A stretch of 64,000 bases of DNA from Antitrichia curtipendula (GCA_951230915.1 OX579640.1:24634981-24698980); one strand, 5' to 3'; numbered from the stretch's first letter, positions 12,622-25,900 are shown. A program made the numbers and translations. The notes: generated by a model from the sequence alone, not told the origin.

Positions 12622-14240
12622 CTTGCATACTCCTACTTGCGTTACAGCCTCCGACTCAGCGAAGAAGAATCGCTCGCAATCCCGTGATCCTATTCTGCGG
12701 GCGAGAAAGGTTCCCAAACAGAGAAACAGACGAACAAACAAACAATTCCGTGGCCCAGCAAGCGCACTGGGGCCACACCTGTGCCCACGGCTTGTTCAAT
12801 CTCGAGCCATCCAACACCTCACTCACCATCAACAGGAGCGTCCACAAACCATTTTTGATTTCCTACCCACGCAGATTTCGCAGAGCGAGGAAGCGGATTG
12901 CAAGCTCGTCAGAGAGCTAGGTGACGACGGTAAAGCTGACGCGGAATCCCCACCCAGGCTCGCTCTCGCTCTCGCTTTCGGGCCCCCCAGATTCTGTCCA
13001 GCTTGTCCAAGCTCCAAAACCGGTTGGGTCTAGTGAGCGCTCCCCAGTGGCAGGCAGCATCTTCCCACCTCATCTTCTGTCCCCGCGGGCCACAGCATCT
13101 CTCTCTCTCTCTCTCCCTCCCTCACACACTCTCTCATTCACTCTGCCATGGCCGCACCCTCGTGCTATGAAACCAACGACCCTCCCCCCCCCACGCAGCA
13201 GCACCAGTCGTCGTCGTCGTCAGCGTTGAGCTCAGTTCAGTGACCCAGCACCGACCACCCTACCCCTGGCCAAGAGCGGCGCCACCAGCAGCAGCTTAGC
13301 ACGATCTCCGCAAGAACGGCACCAGCAGCAGCAGCAGCAGCAGCAGGTGGTGGTGGCCTCGGTTTCCTTGGTGCGCGAGGTGAAGGGATGCCGTTCCTGG
13401 CGCAGCCCTGGTGAACGTGTCTACGTGATTATGTCCCGGGCTGACCCTTTGGCGGTCGATTGCTGGGGAGCATCCTGGTGCCAGCTGAGCGTGCGGCAGC
13501 AGCCGAAGAGTAAGTTGACTGCAGTGCGAACAAAGCCCTGCCTAGGAGGCTGCCACGGCGATGCAAGGCTGGAGAGGATAGCAGAGGGAGCAGCAGGTCC
13601 CGGAGCGGAGGAGACGAGCCGAGCCAAGCCGAGCCGAGCCGAGCCGAGCCGAGAGGGGAGGGGACCTAGCTGGGCGTGGAAAAGGAGGGGACGGGAGGGG
13701 ATGGGGGCCGAATTGAATGAGAATGGGTAAGTATGTGAATACGGGGCAGTCTGACTCACGCCGGGGTGCAGAGAGGAAGTTACAGCCAAGCCGAGGAGCA
13801 GGCACGAGGACGGAAGCAGCGCAACGGAGGATGAGGACGACGAAAAGAGAGGACGAGGAAGAGAGGACGAGGAAGAGAGGACGAGGAAGAGAGGACGAGG
13901 AAGAGGACGAGGAAGAACGGAAGGAAGGAAGGAAGCCAGCAGGGCAGGGCAGGGGGGACCGGGGGCCTGCCCGGCAGGGAACTGAAGGGCCGGGCGGAAG
14001 CGGGGAAGGGCGGATACAGTGGACTGGAAACAAATCACTTCACTTACTAGAGTCAGGGCTGAGCTTTCGAGCGTTCAGTTGCTGGGGCCAAATTGAGAAC
14101 CCCAATCACGGGAAGAGACCAACTAGTGGAAACACAACCTGGGATTCATACGAAATGGATAAAATGGAGGTAAAGAAAGAAGTAGTCACTGGAAATAGTC
14201 GGAGGACTCCTTGATGGAGGAGGAGGAGGAGTGTACAAGA
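12622..14240 (-). promoter_or_regulatory. Phytochrome 5' region: CT/GA-rich, low complexity
   Basis: Upstream of the PHY start the plus strand shows CTCTCT at about 13100, GTCGTC, a CAG run at 13324-13346, GAGCC/GAGCCGA repeats at 13616-13653, and a 14-bp GAGGACGAGGAAGA array at 13849-13917. This is much more GC- and purine-rich than the surrounding spacer and ends near 14240, suggesting the promoter and 5' UTR, possibly with a leader intron. Long ORFs here are simple-sequence artefacts. The transcription start is not assigned. Confidence 0.45.
13849..13917 (+). repeat. 14-bp purine minisatellite GAGGACGAGGAAGA
   Basis: Four nearly exact units followed by a shortened unit. The tract is a strict purine strand except for the C in each GACGA. 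Confidence 0.8.
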
Positions 14241-14299
14241 AAAAAAAATACTGAGTAGCAATACATCCAAAAATGAAAAAATATGTTTCAAAAAAGGAT

Positions 14300-14576
14300 T
14301 AGTTAGCTTTACTGTAACCCATAAATGACAAACGTGGAGGACGTTTTATGGAGGGCGATGAATGATGTCTAAAGAATCTCTCCATATAGGGTAGAAGTGC
14401 AACTATTCATCCTCCAAATTTTGGATGAAAAGGAAAGGGAAGGGATGGGGAGGTCAATCTTCTACAGTAGTTTGTCTTCTAATGAGTGCTTTTGCAATTT
14501 TTTAAACCAACAATTCACACGGTACCCAAACAAATGATTTCTACAGCACTTGACTGGCTCGTTGTTTAAGGGTTAA
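14300..14576 (+). repeat. Dispersed repeat, plus-strand copy of 1586-1890
   Basis: See the block order given for 1586-1890. It ends with TTTAAGGGTTAA at 14565-14576. It lies just beyond the PHY 5' region, and the other copy lies beyond RPL9. Confidence 0.65.
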
Positions 14577-14789
14577 TTCCTAAAGTTCAAAGGCCATTGT
14601 TCTATCAAAAAACACTCAAAACTACCACTTCTGCTACGTTCACCTATGAAACCAATTTGTGTTTCTTTAGAATTTAACTATAGGGTCTTATTCTACACTT
14701 GTCATAGATCAAGTGGTAAATTTTTTTATAGTTATTGATTGTATAGATGGAAAGATTATAGCATTCAAAGTGAACAAAAAAACTTCTTT

Positions 14790-15150
14790 CAAGAAGTTGC
14801 TTGGATTGCCTACAAAACAAGAAGCTCTATAATTTTCACATCACTAATCCAAATGAAATGAATCTAAGCTTGTCATTTAGATAAAATACAATCTATAAGG
14901 AAAAAAACAATTAAAATTTTTATTTCAATTTTTTCTAGATTGTTTTTGTTGCTTGGCCTTCCCCGTTTTGAGGTTAATGTGGCATAGCCTTTGCTCTTGG
15001 GCATTGATTGAAATAAAAATTATATTTTCAAAAATCTAATAAATTTTCGTATCTTATGAGAAAGTTTCGAAAAGTTTCAATAAAAATTGAGATCATAAGA
15101 ACCTACCTGAAATCCATTTTGTCCTCTAAAGGGACAATGGGACTTTAGAA
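14790..15150 (+). repeat. About 370-bp dispersed direct repeat, copy 1
   Basis: Shares ordered blocks with 17970-18328: AAGAAG.TG, CAAA.CCAAATG, ATTGAAATAAAAATTATATTTT, then AATGGGACTTTAG. The copies are about 3.2 kb apart in the same direction and clearly diverged. No coding potential was seen. Confidence 0.55.
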
Positions 15151-15825
15151 ATTAAATTCCTAGGTTAAATTCATTTAATTTGGTACTTTTTCTTTGTATG
15201 TAACACATTCTACAATATTTACTAATATTTGGAATATATACTAAGGATTGTTTAAAAATTGGTTATCTTCACCATGACACTTTGTTGTTATGATGAAATA
15301 ATTTCATAAGTTATAATTTTAGTACTTTTAGATTGATATGTACATGGCATTTAGTTTTTTATTAGGTAAAGGTAGAGAATAAATACAACTATATGATCAT
15401 TATTTTGCTAAAATGTCATTAAGGCTTGTTAGTTTTAGAGCACTTAGAAGTGCAACATTTCAAGAGGGACACTACTTGTTCTATTCCCCCTATATGTGTG
15501 TCTGCAAAGTATTTTAGGTATGGGTGGGTATTATTTGTTTCCTTGTATGATTTAAGGGTATCCTATTGTTACCTGATTTTCTAATATCAAACATTATATG
15601 TGGTTTTAGTGTTAGTTTAAAAAAATTCACAATTTTTTTGTAGGCTAGTACGTAGTTTAAACATTCTAGTTTTTGCTTTGAGTTGCAAAATGTTGTAGCC
15701 CTAAAAATCTCTCCAAGGCACAACAATCTAATTCTAAAGTACATTCACACATACTATAATTATCCACTAAAAAGATGCATCCCCTCTAATTGACAATTAA
15801 CACCCCACCCCCTCACTGTAAAAAA

Positions 15826-16060
15826 ACAAGAGCCGTTGATGTTCAAAAAATAATTTTTCTTCCCCCCCTCTAACATTGTTGATCTTGAAAAATAAGAAAT
15901 ATAGATATGGACAGTCTGGGATATGATATAGTACATATATGGAATATGGACAATGCGGACAATGCGGAATACATATATGACATATAAAATACATACAGAA
16001 TTGAAATGACATTAACCCATATTGTTTGTTCATCAGATTGTTGTTGAAAAATACAAGTAG
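15826..16060 (-). repeat. TATCC-rich dispersed element, copy 1 (inverted to 42200 and 42540 copies)
   Basis: Contains CCGTTGAT, a C-run followed by TCTAACA, TTGTTGATCTTGAAA, then ATAGATATGGACA-type hexamer sequence. The reverse complement of 42700-42790 shows the same series. It is likely a non-autonomous element with a degenerate (GATATG/CATATC) tail. Confidence 0.55.
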
Positions 16061-16114
16061 GGGGGGAGTGTACTAAAATAAAAGAACATTCCTTGAATCT
16101 AATTTAAGTAATTA

Positions 16115-16202
16115 ATCAAAATGAGTGAGTGGCTATGCATTTTGAGGATTAAATCAAAATGAATGAATGGCTATGCATTTTGAGGATTAATTCAAAATGC
16201 AC
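16115..16202 (+). repeat. 37-bp tandem duplication
   Basis: ATCAAAATGAGTGAGTGGCT... is followed directly by ATCAAAATGAATGAATGGCT..., then a third partial unit TTCAAAATGCAC. The units share GCTATGCATTTTGAGGATTAA. Confidence 0.8.
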
Positions 16203-17548
16203 ATGTCCCACACTATGCGTTCAAAAGACAAGAACACATATAACTCAAATCACAACTTTGTAGGAAAAGTTTAGGAACAATTTCTATACAAGTATACATT
16301 TGTGAGCATTTTATCTCCAATTCTCCACCCTTGAAATAAAGTGAGTACAACCGGATTCTTCACGTTTTGATCTTTGAATCCTAATAGGTGTCTAGGTGTC
16401 GTCTAATTGGCTTTCCAAGCAATGGACAATTCTTGGGTATTGCTAATTCCTAGATGGTTTAAATGTCAACTCAAAACAATGCAATTTTCAAAAGTCATAA
16501 GTTTTAGTTGGTTTTAGCCAATATGGGACCAACCTCTGAATCTTTAAATAAAATTTAATCAAATCTAAATTCTAAATAGCCTGAATTGTAGATGATTTTT
16601 GATTTCACTAGAATTGTATGAATGATTCAAATTTTCATCCAAATCTAGATTTGTTTAGGACCAAACTTCATCCTAAGTTATCTTTTTCAATTTTGTTTTG
16701 TTTTCTAAGTGTGAGTTAGTTATTGAAACCTCTAAAGACTTTATAAATGATTCTAACTTTAAATTGTTCATTTTGTCTTCAAAAGATTTTCATTGACCAT
16801 CTACACTTTAGATATTACTTTGCAGTTTGGACTTTTAATTTTAACTTGATATTTTTAAATTTGAATATTTTTAGGCTATAAAAAATAAAGTCACCTTTCT
16901 AAAACGTTAAGACACTTTAAGTTTGGACCTTCCTATCAAAAGTTATGGATGAATGAAAATTGGATACTAATTGAAGCTTTAAAACTTCATTTAACATTTC
17001 CTACTGAACTACAATTTCAAATTGACTTTTTAAAAGCTTTGATCTCTAATTTAAATCTAGATTTTGATGTTACTTTTTGACTTTTTTGGATGATTTTTAT
17101 CACTTTTTATCCATGCATATATTGCTATTTTTTTTAGCTATTTTTAGATTTTAACATGTTTTTAAAAAACTCTAGAAATTAAATAATTGATTTTAAATTT
17201 AGTATTGAGCTTTAATAGGCTCCTAAACGTTTAACTTAACCATTTATCTCCTAACTCTAATTCTTGTTTCTACAAAAAGATCAAATAATCAAAGGGCAAA
17301 GTTAAATGCATACTTCCAATGCCGTTGACACCACGGTTCCATCTTCCTTTATCATTATTGTGATAATTTTATTGTAGTATCCATTTTGCTCCATCTTTGT
17401 AGGTTTTCTTGATTTTGCACACACCACTTAACTCCTGAAGTCCCAAGGCCTTTTTCCACCAAAAACCATTCAAAATTCTATTTCTATAGCAAAAAAAAAA
17501 AAGTGTTTCTTTTACATACCTAACCAGAGGATCTTGTACTAGACTATT
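16203..17548. other. AT-rich spacer, no gene seen
   Basis: Only short, composition-driven ORFs. No RNA gene or clear repeat could be supported. Confidence 0.5.
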
Positions 17549-17640
17549 GCAAAAATGTGTGAAAGAAATTGTAGAAACTTTGACCATGTAGATTGCAAGA
17601 TATTTGCATTTGAAGTGAAGGAAACAAATATTTTTGCACC
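17549..17640 (+). repeat. Dispersed repeat related to the foldback at 57158-57345
   Basis: Contains ATGTGTGAAAGAAATTGTAG, CCATGTAGATTGCAAGATAT and TTGCATTTGAAGTGAA. Both arms of the 57158-57345 foldback match this, one on each strand. Confidence 0.6.
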
Positions 17641-17969
17641 TTGCTCGACTACATTTTTTGGCTTTGAACCTTCTACACTTAAATTTTTTGTTATGTTGAT
17701 TTTTAATTTCTAATTATATATGATGAAAAATTGAGTTGAAAGACTAGGAAATAAAATCCAAAAAACACACACTTAGTTTTCACTCATTAAAAATTTGTTA
17801 AGTAGAAATAGGTTCAAGATCAAAAGAAAAACTAAACCGTTAATAGCTCTAAGATGAAATAGAAATACAATAATCTAAATGGTGAGATTGTTTAACCAAG
17901 AAATCTTGACCTTGTGAATTTTTTTTTTTTAATTTATAAAAATTGAGTTCAAAAATGAATCCTATAGGT

Positions 17970-18328
17970 TATTTTTCCAAGAAGATGTTGTATTTGCCCC
18001 CAAAATAAGAAATTTGTCCATAGCTTTTGCAAAACAAATCCAAATGGAATAAATCAAAGCTTTCCATCTAGATTAAAAGTTTAGTATATAGGATTTTTTA
18101 ATAATTTAAAATTTTTTTGAGTTTTTTTTTCTTGCCCAGCAAACTAAAATTTGGGCTTTTTGTGCCATAATTTTTGCTCCCGTTCAATGATTGAAATAAA
18201 AATTATATTTTTGGAAAGCTAATATCTTCACAAAAAGATTCAAAGAATCACAATAATTAATGAAACTATAGAAGCTTGCCTAAAATCAATTTTATCTCTC
18301 AAAAGGATAATGGGACTTTAGGGGTTAA
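17970..18328 (+). repeat. About 370-bp dispersed direct repeat, copy 2
   Basis: Second copy of the 14790-15150 repeat, ending in GACTTTAGGGGTTAA at 18314-18328. The TTTAGGGGTTAA edge recurs at other repeats in the window. Confidence 0.55.
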
Positions 18329-18763
18329 ATTGAAAGCTTGTAAAGGTAATTGGAACCCTACACTAATCTCCCATCTTTCTTTTACTCAATTTTTTTTTGT
18401 CACTATTCTCTTTATTCATTTTATTGCCTATGAAATTTTATATATTTTAAGTTGTCACTATTACTACTATTTTAACTAATTATTTTCTAATAGACAAGGG
18501 AATCAAATAAAAAAGGTGACATAAGCCTCATTAATTGTGCTAAGTATCTAATGAAGGCCTTTAATATCTCATCTAGTCAACTATGAATTATAGAATCAAA
18601 TAGACTTGTTTAGTACTTTAGTTGATAGACAAACTTCCACATGCAAGTCTTTGCCTCCTTTCATGTTTGCTTTTGCAAGCAGCAACACTCCACTTGCTCA
18701 TTTATAATTTACATTTTTCACTCTTGACCTCCCTCCAAATTCTCACTCTGATGCACCTTCTTT

Positions 18764-18987
18764 GAACTCTACCATGTAGCCTTGATACTCCTAGACTCCC
18801 CCCTTATGGCCCTGGTCTCTAGACTTTGTTATGTGGCCTCAACTATGGACTTTGTCCTTATGGCACCCAACACTTAGACTCTATCCTTGTGACCTTGACA
18901 CCTAGACTCTGCCCTCATAGCATTTGACTTCTGGACTCTGTAATTGTAATCTTGACTTCCTAGACTCTACATGTAGCTATAACTTGG
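18764..18987 (+). repeat. Degenerate 28-bp minisatellite, about 8 units
   Basis: Units start at 18764, 18791, 18819, 18846, 18874, 18902, 18931 and 18960, with consensus CTAGACTCTGTCCTTATGGC then CTTGACAC. Unit lengths are 27-29 bp. The varying length and stops in all frames argue against coding. Confidence 0.85.
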
Positions 18988-21960
18988 CTACTGATTTCAA
19001 TAGATTGGGGTTTTGTACCACTTGCTACTAAATTTTAACTTATTTGACTTCGGCCCTCTGGCTAATAATTTTAATTGGACTAAGGCTTTGGGGCATTGAT
19101 TACTTCATTTTAACTAGGCTGTAGTTTCCCTTACAAACTTAATATTTTTTTTATATATATAGACAATCTAACTAACTAGAGAAAAATAAAGGTTTATTAT
19201 AAAATATTGTCACATAACAAAATAACAAAAGGCATGGGATCAAAGTTTTGCCATTAAGGATGACAATGAATGTATTGGTTTTAGAATTAACCATCCAATG
19301 CATAAGTTCAAAGCTTTGAGTGTAAGTATTGGAAGCCATAACAAAGGAAAAATAAGAAGGGATTAGAGTAAGGTGCCAAGCCAAAGCTCCGCTATGGGTT
19401 AGGGAGATAAGAAAAAGAAATACAAGAAAATGTCTTTCACAACAACATTTGACCTAGACAACATTTCATAAGTCAAGGCTCTAGTGGAAATTTTCCAAAA
19501 TTTAGGAATTCCCACATAAGGAGCTAGTGAAAAATCATAACAAAGTACCAACAACTCAAGAAACTTAATGAAAACCTTTGAACTATGAATGTTATTAACC
19601 AAATCTCACAGGAAAAAAAAACGTGAACAAAAAAAAGATTATAAGGCTTGAAAAAGGTTTGATTCTTCAAGAGTGCACCAAATCATTTAAAAAGATGAAC
19701 AACATGCTCCCAAAACACAAAGTAAATACAAAATGGACAAATTGGCCCAAACACTAAAAACACAAAAGTGTCAACGGTTTGACAATAGCAAATACGGGGT
19801 GGTTTGAAAAAGGAGGGAGTGACCTTTTGTATTTTTTTTCAAGGCCTTCCCTTCCTTGTTTAAATTCTAAAAGTTCTTAGGTTTAACGACTAACTATTGC
19901 TAATTTTTAATAAAAGTCAAATTTAATGTTGGACTATTTTCTAACTTTTGATGATTCCAAATGCTAAATGGATTGCTCCATTGGCTTCAAAAGACCCAAC
20001 TTCACATTGAAGATCCCTTATCTCCTATTCCTAGGTCATGCAAGCTTGCAAAAGCCAACGAATTGTCAAAGCAAACTTGAGAGGGTCACTTAGCACATTT
20101 TAAAAACTACATGTGGGATAAAATAGATAGGATTGTATTGTTTGAAATAAAATTTATAAAGGCAAACGTACAAATATAGTCATTAGGAAGCATTGAAAAT
20201 AGCCAAATCCATTATAAGTAATGTTGGTAGCTTGCAAATTTAGGCCATTCAAAATTTGTACATGTAATTAAAGGGCCAAAGAATTGGTTTATATATACTA
20301 TATTGAATATAATATATTTTGTACAATTGAGTTACAAGTGACTGGATGAGAAATTTGAGCCTATTCTAGGATTTCATTGGATAAAATCCCCGTCAATTGA
20401 AGCAAGGTTTAGGATTTTGATTTTGCTTGTTTTGTTGATTGCTCTTGTTTGTCTTCTTGCGCGTTCTTGATGCGGTTTGAGGTTTAGATTTTTGTATTCT
20501 TAATTAAGCTTGAATACATATTGTTGGATGAGATCATTTCATTTTCTAGTGTAGAGTGATTCATATTGGTTAAGCATTTTGGTGAATTTGTTCTTGCTGT
20601 GATTGGAAAGTTACGGCACAAGATTGAGTACTTATCAATGTCAGAATGTTTTGAAATTTATTTGAAAGCGTTATTGTAACATAATATTATATCATATTTT
20701 TTAGTGGAATTTACACAAATTGGGAATTTTCTAAGAATTTCCCATTATTGATTAAAGTGGTGGACTTTCTAGAAAATCATCTTCTGCATTCCCAAAAAAT
20801 CCAATTTTTTTTGGATAATTTTTAAAAAGGTCCTAAATAATAAGAACAAGATCATGTTTTTACTTTACATTTTTTACAAGGTTTGATTTTAATTACCTCC
20901 TTTTAAATTCAATGACAAAGAATCTTTAATTTGATTGAAAGGAAATTTTGATGAATTGATTGCACCATTGAATTTTGGGCATGTTTTTATATGTAAAATA
21001 CCTCTCTTCAGTCTTTTGTTGCACCTCCTCTACTATTGCTTGAGTTTTCAGATATGAGCCTAACATCTAACTTTGTATAGTTGTTTCTACAATTCCATTT
21101 TGAAAATAGTAAATTCTAATTTAAATGACAACAAGTAAATTTAAGTTTTAAAAGAACCCTTTATTATAAAATCTACTAACTTTCATTTAGCAAGACTTTG
21201 TAATATGCATTTGATAGTTTGGATTAGTCTCTAAAATAAAAATCTTGCAATCATTAGGCCTAGCTATTTCTCAGACTCCTAATCTTTTTTTCAAATACCT
21301 AATTGACCTGTCAAACACCCAACATATTTTAGATATTTTGGTCTTCTAAGGGTATAACACCGTATTGGTAGGAACTTTATCAAATATAATTTAATATTAT
21401 TTTTAGGGATTTTATATTATGAAGTCTAACAAGAAAAAAAGAAAGAAAAAAAAAGAAATTTGAAACCAAAGTAACAACTTAGGAATTCACATATGGATTG
21501 TAAATCATAAAAATCTTAGACTCTTTTGCTATCCTTAATCATGGGCACACTATTAGAGTACGGAAACTTCAATTTAGTAGAGATAGAGTAGAATAGGGTG
21601 TGATAGAGTAGGATTTTTTCTAAATTTGTATGTAAGATGTAACGACTTTAGTCCGAATAGGATTAGTCTTAGAATAAGTACCCTTTCAGAATACTAGAGG
21701 TGATCCGGTAACGGATCCAGAATCCGGAAGTGTGCCGGAACCTATGGTCTAGGAATCCAACCTACGAAGCTAGAGTACGTCTGATAGGAATGGAACCCTA
21801 ATCTGGTTCCCATCCGGAAATTGGCGGCGGCTTTTTGGGTACATAAGGGCCACTACCACCCCATTTTCTCCTCCTCTTGAGTTTTTTGAACTCCTTACGC
21901 GCTGATAGTTGAGAGGAAGAGTGGTGAGCAGGGCTTTTATTTTGGGTTTCACGAGGTCGC
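18988..21960. other. AT-rich spacer, no gene seen
   Basis: No supported gene. From about 21600 the sequence becomes richer in CCGGAA/ATCCGG words and then resembles a leader (GGGTACATAAGGGCC, TTTTCTCCTCCTC at 21840-21890). The same words are frequent at 29690-31270, so the two places may hold parts of the same kind of element. Confidence 0.4.
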
Positions 21961-21963
21961 CTG

Positions 21964-22200
21964 AAAGGCGAAATGATTTGAGCCTCTACAGTGCTATTGG
22001 CGATATGATAATTTCTATGGTTTTATTCTACTGGCGACACTTTAGCCTTAAATGGAGAATGCTCTGGCGATGACCAGATTTTTTAAATCTATCCACTGGC
22101 AACGTGATAATGTCAGTGAGTGTTAAGAGGGCGACATTGCAAGACCATCTAGTACAAACATGGCGAATTAGGCAAATCATTTACAATATGATTGGCGAAA
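21964..22200. repeat. Cluster of TGGCGA motifs flanking the hAT-like pseudogene (left)
   Basis: GGCGA/GGCAA occurs about eight times in 240 bp (near 21966, 21999, 22031, 22063, 22096, 22130, 22161 and 22193), usually as TGGCGA. hAT elements carry short subterminal repeats bound by their transposase, which could explain this. No terminal inverted repeat or 8-bp target duplication was found. Confidence 0.4.
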
Positions 22201-22301
22201 TGTTTGTGCATTGTATTGGTTGAAGAAGCTGACATGGCAAAAACAAGTTTCAATTCAATGCATGTAGACAAAAACCAGTCTTCCCAAGATTTAGGAAAAC
22301 A

Positions 22302-22470
22302 AAACTAATTAGAACTTCTACACACGGGACCTGCACACAAACACACACGCTCTGATGCCTCAGTAAAAATGTGCACACAAACTGATGGAAAAAAGACTAA
22401 CTACAACTTCTATTCACAAAACCTGCACACAAACACAGAGTCTCCGATGCCTTAATAAGAATCTGCCTAC
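22302..22470 (+). repeat. About 91-bp direct duplication
   Basis: Two units: one beginning near 22302 (AACTAATTAGAACTTCTA) and one near 22393 (GACTAACTACAACTTCTA). Both contain CCTGCACACAAACACA and GATGCCT(C/T)A. A second, unrelated 53-bp doubling with AAGCTGCAAAGACCTGCA lies at 22805-22905. Confidence 0.65.
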
Positions 22471-22964
22471 GGAAGCTGAAATCAGCACAAGTTTAAATGC
22501 ATGAAGACATGCACATGTTAACAAGCATGTTCACATGTTCACAAACAAAGATTACATACCACAATGTGACATATAGACAAGCATATACAACCTACACTGT
22601 GACATATAAAGAAGCCAGTAAACATGCTCACAAATCACAACTTTAACAGAAATAAGAGTGTAGGTTAGGGAGCTCATTGCAATGTAGTTGCCCCTAGCTG
22701 GGCCAAACCTGCAAATGAAAAAGGACCCCACAATATCAAGTTCCTTTGCAAGGTCTTTAAATCAAACAGAGTTTCACAAACTAAAAGATTGCCAGTGAAA
22801 ACTGAAAACCTATTCTGCCAAGCTGCAAAGACCTGCAAAGGCAAACTTAAAAAGCTAAAAATCTATTCTACCAAGCTGCAAAGACCTGCACAGGCAGAAC
22901 TGCAAAGCTACATCCATGAATCATGCTAGGATTCACAATCCTCAAAATTGAACCACCGCAAAAG

Positions 22965-25900
22965 CTAAGCGTGGGACAAATAGTGACCTCTCTCTCTTGC
23001 ACTGAACCATTCTTCAAACGCCTTTTGGTAAGGGAAATTTTCAAGTGTGAAAAGCTTTTGGGAATACATCCCAACTGCCACATCCAAATTCTCCACTAGA
23101 GTAGCTTTGAGCTTGGATTTGAGAAACGCAAGGGAGGAGAACGTCTTCTCATCCTCCACTGAACCGATCACATGTGTCACGGCAATCTCCGCCAACTTGA
23201 TGAATTCTGAGAAATTCTTAGTGAGGCTGTTGTTGGCGTCAAGCACCCTCCACACTTTAGTGAGTGGATTCACATGAAAGGGGGGAAGCATCGCTGCCCT
23301 AGCATTTGATTTCATGCATGTCTTAAATAAACCACGTTGTGACATCAAGAGGTCACAATTTATCAGCGGAGGCAACATGAGTTTACTGGATCCAGAACCC
23401 AGAACCTTCCCGTTCCCATACGTTTCCATCAGAATTCGGAGGTGCCCATCAAATTGCGCATCGGCATTGCCCTCACACCAAAACTGTAGGTACATTATTC
23501 CCAATGCGCTCATGACATTTTGGGCAGGGAAGCGACTGTCCAACTCCTGGATTAGCTTAGTTGCAGCCCCTGCCAAGATAACACAAGCACACAAGGTAAG
23601 CCAATGCCATCACAGCAAAGACACATAAGTCCAACAACATCGAATTGAGCTTCCAATTGCCTATGCATTCCTCATGGTAAGGATTCTCTACTTTTTTACC
23701 TATAAACTAATAGTAACATGCAATTCTGAAAGAATCAAGACATGAAGGAACTACAGCAAAGGTGGAATTTCAACCAAACATTTAAATAAATTGATGCATT
23801 GGCCACATTAAGGGGGGAGAAAAGAAGATAAAGCGTTTTCAGTGAACTCACCGGTACATTCAGTTTTCACTGTAGTTACCAAGTCAGCCCAAGTGGTGCG
23901 ATCCACTGGAGCTGAATTGTGCTCGGCGTGAATCTTTTCCCCGTAACATACAAAAGACAAGATGGTAGAGCCGTCATTCAAGTTTGTGATCCATTTTATA
24001 TGGATCTGTTCATGACTGCAATCCAACAAGTTCGTAAATGACCAGAACTCATCCGTGGAGAAGGAAGTAGCTGGATCCTCGTACATAGTGTGTAAAGATG
24101 CCTGGCAAATTTTCACAGCTGCAATGAAATCGCAGATGAAAACATCTCTTTTTTGAGCAAAGTTCACAAGGTTGTCTATGGTGTCAAGAAGAGGCAGCAA
24201 TGCACACATCCCCAACATAGTGTACGGATCGAGAAGGAGAATAAGACAAGCCTGAAAACCACCAACACATGAATAAAAATCTAAAGACACTGAAAGCATA
24301 GAACACCCTCAAGTTCACAGCAAGTTCAAGCAAATTCAAAGGAACAAGACAAAACAAGCTTACAACAAGTCCACAAGTCCAAAGCAACTTCACAGCAAGT
24401 AAACGAACAAGATTTTAAAATCAAATTCTCAGCAATTCCAAACAAGCACAAGAAGAACAAGTTGAAGCATAGTGGACAGAAAGGGCGAAAATATACCTCT
24501 GCCTTGTCATTTTGACCTAAATCTGCTGTCATCGTGTATATCAGTGTGCGGTATTCTGAGAGGAATCACCGCAGAGGCTCGATGAAAGAGATCCAACGAG
24601 TTTCAACTCGTTTGAGCATTTTCAGCCCTTTGGTGTCACACAATTCCGCCAGTGCCTTGAATTCAGTTAAACGTTTCAGACTTCTGTTGAAATAAGCATG
24701 TGTGACTTGGAGCACCTTACCAATAGATGCAAAAATGCCCAAGCTCTCCAAAGCCTTAAAGGCCAAGTTACACCTGTGAGCAACGTAATGCACACCATGA
24801 ATGAAAGGAGCAAACTGATCCCTGAGTTGGACCGTGACACCTGACTGCAAACCTTGTACAGTAGAAACGCCGTCACACCCAAAACTGATGACTTTCTTGG
24901 CCAACTTCTTCGTATCCAATCCCCCGCCAGTTGCCACGGCCTCGACGACCAGTTTCGTGACATTTTCTGCATTTGCAGCACAATCGACTCGCTGCAAGGC
25001 TACGAGGAGAGGGACCCGAACCCAGTCACAAACCACATAACAATGCACGGAGAGGTAAGAGCCAGTGTCCACAGCAGTGGCCTCATCCACCGTAATTGCC
25101 ACAAAATTTGCGTTGTCCAGAAGTCTGTGAATCTCCCGAACTACAATTTTGTACATGTATGATGCCATTACCCAGCCATTGTTGTCACACCAGTGTGCAC
25201 TTGGTAAGTCTGGAACAGCTAGTAATTTGTACAAGCTCTGACGTGATTCGAACTCAACCATTGGACGACCACTTTGTAGGACCTGAAACAGCGTGGCAAA
25301 TTGAACTCGTTTTCTACGAGATTCCACTGTCGTGCAATGATTAATCTGTTCCAAGATAGAAGAACTCAAGGCGCACGGGCAGCATACAACCGCATGTTGT
25401 TGCGGTGTTTGCATTTACTTGCGATATACTGTTCACCTTTCTTCACGCCATGCAAGGGCAAGTCCCTTTTCACGGTCCGTTTTCCATCATGCTTAAAGAG
25501 CGTGTCTGATTTAGGGGCCAAAATGCATGGTTTGCGGTCAAAGGTGCTACAAACCTTGCACCTAACTATATGCAACACCCCATCGCTAGAAAGAATTCCC
25601 TCAGCCCACGGGAGTTTTGCGGCCCACTCCGTCTGGAATTTGCGGTGTTTGTCATAACGTTGTTGTGCTGCGCTTTTGGAACTTTGGGCCTTCACCTTAG
25701 CAGTTGCTCCCTTCTTGTGCGGCGGGGAGTCTACTTCCTCGTCTTCTACCTCAGTAGCTTCAAGAACCTCTTTGAGACTGCAATTATCCTCCGATGAATC
25801 GGAGAGGGCAATGACAGGTGACTTCAACGTCAGAATTCGAGTGTCTCAAGAACCAGTGGAGGTGTCAACGGACACGATTTTGTCACTGCCGAATTGCAAT

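Noticed and set aside
12622..12741. In-frame N-terminal extension of phytochrome to 12741
   Set aside because: The extra 40 residues ([16 protein letters not shown]...) match nothing in the family, while [13 protein letters not shown] at 12621 is the usual start.
13421..14038. Two overlapping minus-strand ORFs rich in Ser/Pro/Arg and a plus-strand Glu/Arg ORF at 13717-14214
   Set aside because: They are translations of purine/pyrimidine simple repeats in the PHY 5' region.
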